From Clostridia bacterium (GTDB taxonomy: Bacteria > Bacillota > Clostridia > Oscillospirales > CAG-272), in the NCBI GenBank assembly GCA_017517745.1, contig JAFWYJ010000026.1, positions 1 through 53,974 of the forward strand: a stretch of DNA of 53,974 bases. Direction: 5' to 3'. The position numbers were made by a program, and so were the translations under genes. Each line of letters starts with the position of its first letter. Positions within the stretch are counted from its first letter, which is position 1. The notes beneath the pieces were generated by a model. That model worked only from the letters and a program-made list of their open reading frames with translations. It was not told the DNA's origin and ran no database searches. Positions 41,485 through 48,802 of the stretch are shown in pieces.

Positions 41485-41530
41485 GGGAAAGAGAAAACCT
41501 TTTGCAAGAGGTGCTCTCTTTCCCTTTTTT
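41485..41530 (+). terminator. Terminator of the ribosomal superoperon
   Basis: GGGAAAGAG pairs with CTCTTTCCC across a 22-base loop, followed by TTTTTT. Confidence 0.85.
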
Positions 41531-41594
41531 GTCCCAACCTTTTTTCCTTTTTTCGTGTCTATCTGATATACGAAGAAAGGAAGGAAAACCGTGC

Positions 41595-42107
41595 ATGAAA
41601 AAAACGAGAGGAATCCCGATCGTCATGACCGTCACTTTTTCGGTGATCGGTACGATCGTCACATATTTTGCGTTCTTTCGTCACAGCCTGTTCTGGCTGA
41701 TTCCGTTTTATATCATGCTTTTGTTTGGAATGACGGTTTTGAGTGGGCACGCAGCTGAAAAAATGATGGGCTTGGTGCGGTTAAAGTATGTTTTTGTTGA
41801 AAGGCAAGAACCGTATTGCGCACCGATCCGAAACATGTATTTGTATATCTTTTTGATTGCATTGCCTTTTTATTTGATTTGGTTTTTGGTCTCTTTTATC
41901 GCGGTTTTGAACGTTTATGCGTTTATCATTCTGTATTTGCCCATCTTGATTCTTTCTTTTTTGACGTTTGGTTTTCCTTTCTTTGCTTGGAAGACACTCG
42001 GGGGGCGCGGTTGGTGCTTTTGGTGCTTTCACGTTGTATTTTATTTCGTGACACAACTTTTGGGCTGGGTTGTGCGAAGCGTTTTTTTGAAAGCGTTTTA
42101 TTTCTAA
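41595..42107 (+). CDS. Small polytopic membrane protein, unknown
   Basis: 170 residues, four to five hydrophobic helices (IVMTVTFSVIGTIVTYFAFF first; LLGWVVRSVFLKAFYF last) with many aromatic residues. The middle (LVRLKYVFVERQEPYCAPIRNM) may be a short cytoplasmic loop. No family recognised; RDD-like proteins are a distant possibility. ATG 41595 follows AGGAAGGAAAA. No own promoter was found, so it may be read through from rplQ. A terminator follows. Confidence 0.65.
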   Translation: MKKTRGIPIVMTVTFSVIGTIVTYFAFFRHSLFWLIPFYIMLLFGMTVLSGHAAEKMMGLVRLKYVFVERQEPYCAPIRNMYLYIFLIALPFYLIWFLVSFIAVLNVYAFIILYLPILILSFLTFGFPFFAWKTLGGRGWCFWCFHVVFYFVTQLLGWVVRSVFLKAFYF

Positions 42108-42137
42108 AGCACTTGGATCTGAAAATTTATAAAAAAT

Positions 42138-42179
42138 ACTGCCGATAGGAATCAAACGGTTTCCTGTCGGCAGTTTTTT
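42138..42179. terminator. Terminator shared by convergent genes
   Basis: ACTGCCGATAGGAA pairs with TTCCTGTCGGCAGT (one G-T pair), followed by TTTTTT on the plus strand and preceded by an A-run that gives T-rich sequence on the minus strand. Confidence 0.9.
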
Positions 42180-42185
42180 GGTTTG

Positions 42186-43169
42186 TTATTGTCCAAATAT
42201 GATTTTCATAACACGCGCCATCTCATCGGGGAGAGGAGAGGTGAAATGCACCTCTTTCTGCGTGCGCGGATAGACGAAGGTCAGCTCCTTGGCGTGCAGG
42301 CACTGTCCGTGGATCAATGCCTTGTGATGCGCTTCAAATTTGGTGTTCGAGCCTCCGTAGATCGAGTCGCCCAGGAGCGGATGTCCGATCGATGCCATGT
42401 GTACGCGGATCTGATGGGTGCGCCCGGTCTCCAGCTCGCAGCGAAGCAGCGTAAAGCTTTGTCCGTTGGATTCACCGCGCGAGAGTACCGTCCAATGTGT
42501 GACAGCATCACGCGCCTTGAGATCACTGTTGCGGATGACCGCCATGCGCTTGCGGTCGACGGGGTGTCTGCCGATCGGCGCGTCCACCGTGCCGCTGTCC
42601 TCTTTGAAATTGCCAATGGCGATCGCGTAGTAGGTGCGGCGGATGTGGTGTCCCTTCAGTTGCGCCGAGAGCGCGAGGTGCGTTTCATCGTTTTTGGCGA
42701 CGACCAGGAGTCCCGAGGTATCCTTGTCAATGCGGTGAACGATTCCGGGGCGAATGACTCCGCCCACGCCAGATAGAGACGAGCCGCAGTGATAGAGCAG
42801 CGCGTTGACCAGCGTTCCGTCGGGATTGCCGGCGGCGGGATGCACCACCATCCCCACGGGCTTGTTGATGACGATCAGGTCGTCGTCCTCATAAATGATA
42901 TCCAGAGGGATATTTTGCGGGATTGCTTCACAGGGAGCTGGTGTGGGAAGGGTGATCTCCACGACGTCTCCTTGACGGATGCGATAATTTTTGGCGATCG
43001 GAGCGCCGTTTACGGTCACGGAACCGCTCTCAAGTAGCCTTCCAAGTGCCGAGCGTGTCAATTCTCCGCTTTGCGCGGCAAATACGTCCACACGCTTGCC
43101 AACGTCCTCGTCTGAGGCGCTCAGCGTGAGGGTCGACGCATCAAGCTCATTCCATTCCATCGTTTCCAT
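42186..43169 (-). CDS. RluD-like 23S rRNA/tRNA pseudouridine synthase
   Basis: 327 residues: an N-terminal S4 domain (SALGRLLESGSVTVNGAPIAK) and the catalytic domain with the signature GIVHRIDKDTSGLLVVAKN, whose Asp is the catalytic residue, and ELETGRTHQIRVHMASIGHP. It isomerises uridine in RNA. ATG 43169 overlaps the end of lspA in another frame, with GGAG seven bases before it; the longer frame starting at 43262 reads through lspA repeats and is unlikely. Last gene of the ileS operon. The exact rRNA site is not known. Confidence 0.92.
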   Translation of the reverse strand: METMEWNELDASTLTLSASDEDVGKRVDVFAAQSGELTRSALGRLLESGSVTVNGAPIAKNYRIRQGDVVEITLPTPAPCEAIPQNIPLDIIYEDDDLIVINKPVGMVVHPAAGNPDGTLVNALLYHCGSSLSGVGGVIRPGIVHRIDKDTSGLLVVAKNDETHLALSAQLKGHHIRRTYYAIAIGNFKEDSGTVDAPIGRHPVDRKRMAVIRNSDLKARDAVTHWTVLSRGESNGQSFTLLRCELETGRTHQIRVHMASIGHPLLGDSIYGGSNTKFEAHHKALIHGQCLHAKELTFVYPRTQKEVHFTSPLPDEMARVMKIIFGQ

Positions 43170-43755
43170 GGTCTGTCTCCGTAGGTGTGGAGGTCGATTC
43201 ATCGGCTTCGTTGGCTGCACTTGTTTCATTGGCTTCATTGGCTTCATTGGATTCGTCGACACCGAGGGCTTGCTCGGCGGCGCGCACTTTTTCTTTTTCT
43301 GTTTTTGCCTCGTGAATAATATCCCAAATCAAATATCCCATGAGCATAAAAGCACCGACCGTGACGAAGGAATCCGCCACGTTGAAGATGGCGAAGTCGA
43401 TCAGGGTGAAGTCGATGAAATCAATGACGTATCCGAGTGCGATACGGTCGATCATGTTTCCGATGCCGCCTGCCGCAACCATGGCAAGCGTGATCTGCAC
43501 GTAACGGCTTTTGGGAGCGCGGAAGAAGAGAACGCCAAGGAGCACGAGAATGGCGACGGTTGAAAAGATCATGAATACCCAACGCTGATCGCTGAGCATT
43601 CCAAACGCCGCACCCTCGTTGCGCGCATAGGTGAAGTGCAGAACGTCCTGCCACAGAGGGAAGGAGGCTTCACCTTCGAGATAGATGACAGCGAAAGCTT
43701 TGGTCAGTTGATCGAGCGCGACGATGCCGACAATGATTGCAATGAGTAGGATCAT
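43147..43755 (-). CDS. lspA: Lipoprotein signal peptidase II with repeat tail
   Basis: 202 residues; the usual length is 150-165. It cleaves signal peptides of lipidated prolipoproteins in the membrane. Seen are ALDQLTKAF, RNEGAAFGML, GGIGNMIDRIALGYVIDFID and FNVADSFVTVG, with the two catalytic aspartates in GNMIDR and FNVADS. The C-terminal 40 residues are an acidic low-complexity tail (EANEANETSAANEADES) encoded by 9-bp repeats at 43227-43250. The end overlaps the rluD-like gene by 23 bases. Confidence 0.95.
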   Translation of the reverse strand: MILLIAIIVGIVALDQLTKAFAVIYLEGEASFPLWQDVLHFTYARNEGAAFGMLSDQRWVFMIFSTVAILVLLGVLFFRAPKSRYVQITLAMVAAGGIGNMIDRIALGYVIDFIDFTLIDFAIFNVADSFVTVGAFMLMGYLIWDIIHEAKTEKEKVRAAEQALGVDESNEANEANETSAANEADESTSTPTETDHGNDGME

Positions 43756-43781
43756 AGGCTTCCTTTCTTCAAAGATTTGAA

Positions 43782-43818
43782 CAGGGGGAGAAGCTTTGCG
43801 GAAAGGCTTCTTCCCCTG
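43782..43818 (-). other. Hairpin between ileS and lspA
   Basis: CAGGGGGAGAAGC (43782-43794) pairs with GCTTCTTCCCCTG (43806-43818), with one mismatch. No T-run follows on the minus strand, so partial termination or RNA processing between ileS and lspA is more likely than full termination. It resembles the hairpins at 351-382 and 4565-4599. Confidence 0.6.
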
Positions 43819-43837
43819 CTTTCGATCAGAGAATTGC

Positions 43838-46636
43838 TTATTTCAGAATTTCCTTGCAGCGAGCGCAGAGGAATCCGCCGTCGGCATCGTGCTCACCCTC
43901 TGTGGAGAAGCCCCAGCAACGGTCGCACTTGCATCCGTCAGCGGGCTCGACCAGAACGGCGAGACTTTGATCCTCATTCTGATATGCAGCGGCGGGCGCA
44001 TCTGCATCGGTCAGCTTGACGCCCGATACGATGAACACGGTGTTCAGCTCCTTGCCAAAGCTTTCGAGGAGTGCAGTCAGTTCAGCGTCTTTGGTATAAA
44101 GCGTGACCTTTGCCTCGAGCGATTTTCCGACCAGCTTTTCGGCGCGTGCCAATTCCAGCGCCTTCATGACGTCGTCTCTCTTTTCAAAGAGGCGATTCCA
44201 CTTTTCCGTGATCTCGGAGAAGCAGAGGGCTTCGTCATAAGCAGGCATATCGTTGAGATAGACGCTTTCCTTGACGTCGGAGGCAAGGTGCGGGATTGCC
44301 TGCCACATTTCCTCCGCGGTGTAAGCGAGGATGGGGGCAAGCAGACGGACCAGACCCGAAAGGACGAAATACATCGCGGTCTGCGCGCTGCGGCGCGCCT
44401 TGCTGTCTGCCTTTTCGGTGTAAACGCGGTCCTTGGTGATGTCGATATAGAGTTTGGAAAGCTCTGTGGTGCAGAAATTGGTGATGCTGTGGGAGATCGG
44501 GTGGAACTCGTATGCATCATAGTAGGCGCGAACCTCGCGGGTCAGATCGTTCATCGCGGAGATGATCCAACGGTCGATCTCAAAAAGCTCGTCAAACGCC
44601 AACGCGTCGACGTTGGGATCGAAGTCGTTCAGGTCGGCGATCAAAATACGAACCGTGTTGCGGATCTTGCGGTAAGCGTCGGAAAGCTGCTTGAAGATCT
44701 GATCCGAAGCGCGCACGTCCACTCGATAATCGGCGGAAGCAGCCCACAGACGAACCAGGTCTGCACCGTATTTCTTGATCATGTCAAGCGGATCGATGCC
44801 GTTTCCGAGTGACTTGTGCATGGCTCTTCCTTCGCCGTCCACAACCCAACCGTGGGTCAGAACCGTCTTGTAGGGCGCCTGAGCCTCGCCGCATGCGCCG
44901 ACAGCGGTCAGAAGAGAGGATTGGAACCAGCCGCGGTACTGATCGGCACCCTCGAGATAGAGATCTGCGGGCCAATGCGCCTCGCCGTTGTCCTTGACAA
45001 CAGAGAAATGCGTCGATCCCGAGTCGAACCAACCGTCCAAAGTGTCGGTTTCATGCGTGAAGTGCTTGCCGCCGCAGTGCGGGCAGACGAAGCCCTCGGG
45101 AAGCAGCTCGGCTGCGGATTTTTCATACCAGACGTTCGAGCCGTGCTCGGCAAAGAGCGCGGAAACGCGCTCGATCGTTTCATCGTTGCAGATCGGCTTC
45201 TTGCAGTCGTCGCAATAGAAGACGGGAATCGGCAGACCCCAGTGACGCTGACGCGAAATGCACCAGTCGGCGCGGTCGCGAACCATCTGCTTGATGCGCT
45301 CGCCGCCCCATTCGGGGAGCCACTGTACCTTGTCGCAAGCGCGCACAGCCTCATCCTTGAAGGCGTCAACCGAGCAGAACCACTGCGGCGTTGCGCGGAA
45401 GATGATGGGCTGCTTGCATCTCCAGCAGTGCGGATACTCGTGCTCAAATTCCTTTGCAGCGAAGAGCGCGCCGCTTTCCTTCATGTCGGCAAGAATGGCA
45501 TCGTTGGACTCGTCATAGCGCAGTCCCGCAAATTTGCCTGCCTCCTCGGTCTGATAGCCGCGGTCATCGACGGGAACCAGCGCGGGGAGATTGTAGCGAC
45601 GGCAGGTGACGTTGTCGTCCGCACCGAAGCCACCCGCGGTGTGCACGCATCCGGTACCGCTGTCCATCGTGACGTAGTCGGCAACAGCCAACAAGCTGTC
45701 ACGGTCGAGGAAGGGATGCTGCGCGGTCATATATTCAAAGAAATTGCCGGGATAGGTTGCAATGACTTCATAGTCCTCCACGCCGCCCTCTGCCATGGTC
45801 GCGGCAACGAGCGCCTCGGCAACGATATAGCACTCTCCGTTTGCCGCCTTCACGATCGCGTAGGATTCGGCAGGGTTGAGTGCGATCGCCTGGTTGCCGG
45901 GGAGTGTCCAGGTCGTGGTCGTCCAGATGATGAAATAGGTGTTTGCGAGGTCGCAGACGCCGGCAAGCTTGCCCTGATCGTCCTTGATGCGGAATTTGAC
46001 GTAGATCGAGGTACAGGAATCGGTCTTGTATTCGATCTCGGCCTCAGCGAGCGCGGTCTCGTCGTTCGGGCACCAATAAACCGGCTTCAGTCCCTTGTAG
46101 ATGTAGCCGCGCTTATACATTTCTCCAAATACCTTGATCTCGCGTCCTTCGAATTCCTTGTTCATGGTGAGATAGGGATTCTTCCAATCTCCGGTGACAC
46201 CGAGGCGAACAAACTGTCCCATTTGCACTTTGACGAACTCCTCGGCAAACGCATGGCATTGGTTGCGGAATTCGGGAATCGACATCTTTTTGCGGTCGAG
46301 CTTGTTTCTCTTGATGATCGCCGATTCAATGGGCATGCCGTGGTTATCCCAACCGGGGATGAAGGGAACGTGATAGCCCGACATGGACTTGGATTTGTTG
46401 ATGAAATCCTTGAGGATTTTGTTCATGGCGGTTCCCATGTGGATGTTTCCGTTGGAGAAGGGGGGGCCGTCATGCAGAACGAACAGAGGCTTGCCCTTGG
46501 CATTCTCCTGCATTTTGTTGTAAAGATCCATGTCTTCCCAATATTTCAGGGTGTCCGGCTCTCTTTGCGGCAAATTTGCGCGCATCGGAAATTCGGTTTC
46601 CGGCAGATTCAGTGTGCTGGTGTAATCTTTTGCCAT
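43838..46636 (-). CDS. ileS: Isoleucyl-tRNA synthetase
   Basis: 932 residues, class I. The HIGH-type motif is in FSNGNIHMGTAMNKILKD, the KMSKS-type motif reads AMHKSLGN, a variant common in clostridial IleRS, and the C-terminal zinc finger is CKCDRCWGF ... FLCARCKEIL. WDNHGMPIE and GWFQSSLLTAVG are further marks. ATG 46636 follows AGGAGAG; the upstream in-frame ATG at 46696 lies in the T-box terminator. Controlled by a T-box leader with an isoleucine specifier. Confidence 0.98.
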   Translation of the reverse strand: MAKDYTSTLNLPETEFPMRANLPQREPDTLKYWEDMDLYNKMQENAKGKPLFVLHDGPPFSNGNIHMGTAMNKILKDFINKSKSMSGYHVPFIPGWDNHGMPIESAIIKRNKLDRKKMSIPEFRNQCHAFAEEFVKVQMGQFVRLGVTGDWKNPYLTMNKEFEGREIKVFGEMYKRGYIYKGLKPVYWCPNDETALAEAEIEYKTDSCTSIYVKFRIKDDQGKLAGVCDLANTYFIIWTTTTWTLPGNQAIALNPAESYAIVKAANGECYIVAEALVAATMAEGGVEDYEVIATYPGNFFEYMTAQHPFLDRDSLLAVADYVTMDSGTGCVHTAGGFGADDNVTCRRYNLPALVPVDDRGYQTEEAGKFAGLRYDESNDAILADMKESGALFAAKEFEHEYPHCWRCKQPIIFRATPQWFCSVDAFKDEAVRACDKVQWLPEWGGERIKQMVRDRADWCISRQRHWGLPIPVFYCDDCKKPICNDETIERVSALFAEHGSNVWYEKSAAELLPEGFVCPHCGGKHFTHETDTLDGWFDSGSTHFSVVKDNGEAHWPADLYLEGADQYRGWFQSSLLTAVGACGEAQAPYKTVLTHGWVVDGEGRAMHKSLGNGIDPLDMIKKYGADLVRLWAASADYRVDVRASDQIFKQLSDAYRKIRNTVRILIADLNDFDPNVDALAFDELFEIDRWIISAMNDLTREVRAYYDAYEFHPISHSITNFCTTELSKLYIDITKDRVYTEKADSKARRSAQTAMYFVLSGLVRLLAPILAYTAEEMWQAIPHLASDVKESVYLNDMPAYDEALCFSEITEKWNRLFEKRDDVMKALELARAEKLVGKSLEAKVTLYTKDAELTALLESFGKELNTVFIVSGVKLTDADAPAAAYQNEDQSLAVLVEPADGCKCDRCWGFSTEGEHDADGGFLCARCKEILK

Positions 46637-46694
46637 TGTGATCTCTCCTGTCAATAAAATTCTGATCAAATTTTTGTTATTTTCGGGCGCGGAC

Positions 46695-46961
46695 AAAACA
46701 AAAAAGTCTCATAGCATGTCCATGCTATGAGACGGAAGATCCGCGGTACCACTCATATTCGCCGCCCGAGGCGGCGCACCTTTGCGGAGGCAGAAACCTC
46801 CTGTGCTTTAACGCAGCCATACGAATGCACTTACTGACCATTGGTGTTGGGCGCATCAACTCGGAAGTGATGTCACAAAAAAGTACCGACTGCACGCTTC
46901 CACCAAACGCGTGCTCTCTGTGAGTTTTCCTTTTTCGGAGCTCTTCGTCATCGTTTTTATA
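46695..46961 (-). promoter_or_regulatory. T-box riboswitch (isoleucine) before ileS
   Basis: Minus strand. Stem I is seen in AGAGAG and the apical GGTGGAAG; the specifier codon ATC is at 46869-46871, followed by A (ACATCAC). The T-box sequence GAGTGGTACCGCGGATC lies at 46738-46754. The terminator is the GTCTCATAGCATG hairpin at 46706-46733 followed by TTTTTT. Uncharged tRNA-Ile should stabilise the antiterminator and switch on ileS, and probably lspA and rluD behind it. Confidence 0.95.
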
Positions 46962-46967
46962 CATCAT

Positions 46968-46996
46968 ATTATATCACTCTTTTTTTGCTTTGTCAA
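46968..46996 (-). promoter_or_regulatory. Promoter of the ileS operon
   Basis: Minus strand TTGACA, 17-bp spacer, TATAAT, directly before the T-box. Confidence 0.93.
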
Positions 46997-47163
46997 TGGT
47001 TTTGCAAAAAAACTTGATGATTTCCTTGTTTTTTGCTCAATATTTTAAAATAAAACTAATTCTTATTATAGAATTTGTGACCAAATTCGACAAAAAAGCA
47101 TATCATGGGAATAGCCGTCCATTTTGTGACGGCGGAAGCAAAATGAAGAAAAGGAGAGACTTC

Positions 47164-47580
47164 ATGTATTCTGAGTATCACAGAGACACTCCGACGCATC
47201 GCGCAAACGACGCGTTTTTGCGCCGGATGCTCGGAGGAGATTTGAAGGGTGCGGAGCTGTACCGCTTGCAGACGGAGCGGCACGAGCATCCCACGGAAGC
47301 GCGGGAAAGACGGGTGGATTGCCGAGGAAACGTCGTGCAGGAGGAAGCTGCTTGCGGAATCAAATCCGCGCGAGAGAGCAGTGATGGGGGCGAGTGTGAT
47401 CGCTGTCCCACGGAGATTCCCGCTCCGGCACTTGCCATGGTCTATGCGCCTCGGCAGTGTTGGAGAGGTCTGTTCGATCCGCAAACGGGCTTGGCGCACG
47501 GCAGCCTCTTTGCCGAGCTGATCCTGCCCTTTGAGGGATGTCCCAAATATGGAAGAACGGAGGGGAAGCCTTGCAAATGA
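47164..47580 (+). CDS. cotJA: Spore coat protein CotJA-like
   Basis: 138 residues. The C-terminal part is a CotJA domain (PALAMVYAPRQCWRGLFDP, then HGSLFAELILPFEG). It belongs to the inner spore coat, encoded with CotJB and CotJC. The N-terminal 95 residues are Arg/Glu-rich and low-conservation, making it longer than usual CotJA (70-80). ATG 47164 follows AAAAGGAGAG. The stop overlaps the cotJB start. No clear sporulation promoter could be named; one may lie in the A/T-rich DNA before it. Confidence 0.82.
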   Translation: MYSEYHRDTPTHRANDAFLRRMLGGDLKGAELYRLQTERHEHPTEARERRVDCRGNVVQEEAACGIKSARESSDGGECDRCPTEIPAPALAMVYAPRQCWRGLFDPQTGLAHGSLFAELILPFEGCPKYGRTEGKPCK

Positions 47581-47912
47581 GGTGGAATGAAGCGATGAAT
47601 CAGCAGAAACGTTACGATCAGACGCCCCCGATGCACGGGCGCCAGAGCAACGGCGGGGAAATGAACTGCCGCGAGCAACTCAAGCGCATCCGCGCTCTGG
47701 ATTTCGCCATCCAGGAGACGGTGCTTTATCTGGACGCCTATCCCGAAAACAGACAGGCGTTGGAATATTACCACCAGCTTCTGGAGCAACGCCGTGAGTG
47801 CATGACACTCTATCAGAAGAGCTGCGGCCCCTTGAGCATGTACGGCAACACCTCCCATGACTCGTGGGATTGGGTATGCGGTCCGTGGCCGTGGGAGCCC
47901 GAGGCAAACTGA
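47577..47912 (+). CDS. cotJB: Spore coat protein CotJB
   Basis: 111 residues: LKRIRALDFAIQETVLYLDAYPENRQAL and RRECMTLYQKSCGPLSMYG (each in part), ending WDWVCGPWPWEPEAN, the typical CotJB end. The start may be ATG 47577 (overlapping the cotJA stop, ATGA) or ATG 47595, with GAGGTGG before it. A spore-coat protein of unknown biochemical role. Confidence 0.9.
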   Translation: MRWNEAMNQQKRYDQTPPMHGRQSNGGEMNCREQLKRIRALDFAIQETVLYLDAYPENRQALEYYHQLLEQRRECMTLYQKSCGPLSMYGNTSHDSWDWVCGPWPWEPEAN

Positions 47913-47935
47913 CGGAGTGAAAGGAGAAGAGAGAA

Positions 47936-48397
47936 ATGTGGACTTATGAGAAGAAATTGCAATATCCCGTGAAGATCAAGAATCCCAACCCCAAGCTGGC
48001 GCAGATCATCATCAGTCAGTTGGGCGGCCCCGACGGGGAGATCGGCGCTTCAATGCGCTATCTCAATCAGCGCTATTCCATGCCCTATGGGCAGGTCACG
48101 GGAATCCTGACCGACGTCGGAACCGAGGAGCTGGCGCATATGGAGATGGTTGCCGCCATCATCCACCAGCTCACACGGAATCTGAGCGAGGAGGAGATCG
48201 CCAACAGCCCCTTCGCCACCTATTTCGTGGATCACACCACGGGCGTCTATCCCGTGGCGGCAAGCGGCGTGCCGTTTGATATGAAATATATCGCGGTCAA
48301 GGGCGACGTCATCACCGACCTCAACGAGGATTTGGCGGCAGATGCTGCAATAACGCAAATGCAACCTTTATCAAAAAATCGCCGAAAACCCTTGTGA
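47936..48397 (+). pseudogene. cotJC: cotJC-like manganese catalase gene, 3' truncated
   Basis: 153 codons. The first 135 match CotJC/manganese catalase: MWTYEKKLQYPVKIKNPNPK, the ferritin-like helix QLGGPDGEIGASMRYLNQR, TEELAHMEMVAAIIHQL with metal-ligand Glu and His, and GDVITDLNEDLAADAA. After that the frame turns to ITQMQPLSKNRRKPL and stops, losing the last two helices (about 50-60 residues) with their metal ligands (ARATYE... and ...REVVHF in relatives). Fragments such as ANAT and YQKIAENPC appear in other frames just past the break, so frameshifts plus insertion of the A/T-rich island probably destroyed it. Confidence 0.75.
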
Positions 48398-48566
48398 AAT
48401 AAGGATTTTTCGCACATCGGCAAAACGCTTAAAATTTGCCAACCTGCTATCACATAAGAACAACAACAAGCATTTTTAGCAAAAAATCAACTTAATTTAT
48501 TCAAATTTGATAAGGACAAGCTGTTTCTCCCTAAACCACATTTCTCGTTATTATTGCTGTTTCCAC
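48398..48566. other. A/T-rich junction between cotJC remnant and island promoter
   Basis: No gene is seen. The composition turns clearly A/T-rich here, marking the left edge of the island. Out-of-frame traces of the cotJC end may extend to about 48430. Confidence 0.5.
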
Positions 48567-48595
48567 TTGACAGATTTCCCACAATATGGTATACT
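48567..48595 (+). promoter_or_regulatory. Promoter of the RNase III-viperin-Smr operon
   Basis: TTGACA, 17-bp spacer, TATACT. Transcription should start near 48602, about 200 bases before the first gene. Confidence 0.88.
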
Positions 48596-48601
48596 ATTTT
48601 T

Positions 48602-48802
48602 AGCAGAAGAATTAAGGTTATCCTTTTTGACGAGTATGTACAGCAAGTATTGCCGCTATCGAATACAAGAAGTTGATATTCGGTCATATTCCTAAAAAAT
48701 GATTGGTAATGACACTAATTTTATAGTCTCGGAGCCTCCCGAAAATTCTGCTATAGGATCGAACCGTTCCACAAAACAGAATTTTATAAGGAGGCTATAA
48801 CT
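48602..48802 (+). promoter_or_regulatory. Leader with a hairpin that hides the ribosome binding site
   Basis: AGCCTCC (48733-48739) pairs exactly with GGAGGCT (48790-48796), and AAAATTCTG (48742-48750) with CAGAATTTT (48777-48785). The ribosome binding site AAGGAGG (48788-48794) lies in the lower stem. The 26-base apical loop holds the 20-base element 48754-48773, whose complement lies after the gene. The first 130 bases of the leader hold a 19-codon frame (ATG 48636) without a good ribosome binding site. Confidence 0.75.
48754..48773. repeat. Left copy of a 20-base inverted repeat
   Basis: TAGGATCGAACCGTTCCACA. Its reverse complement, with one change, lies at 51111-51130. It fills most of the apical loop of the leader hairpin. 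Confidence 0.9.

Noticed and set aside
46637-46696. Upstream start of ileS at 46696
   Set aside because: It lies in the T-box terminator, and the standard start at 46636 has a good ribosome binding site.
48507-48695. 62-codon frame in the island leader
   Set aside because: It starts before the promoter, has no ribosome binding site, and its composition is not gene-like.
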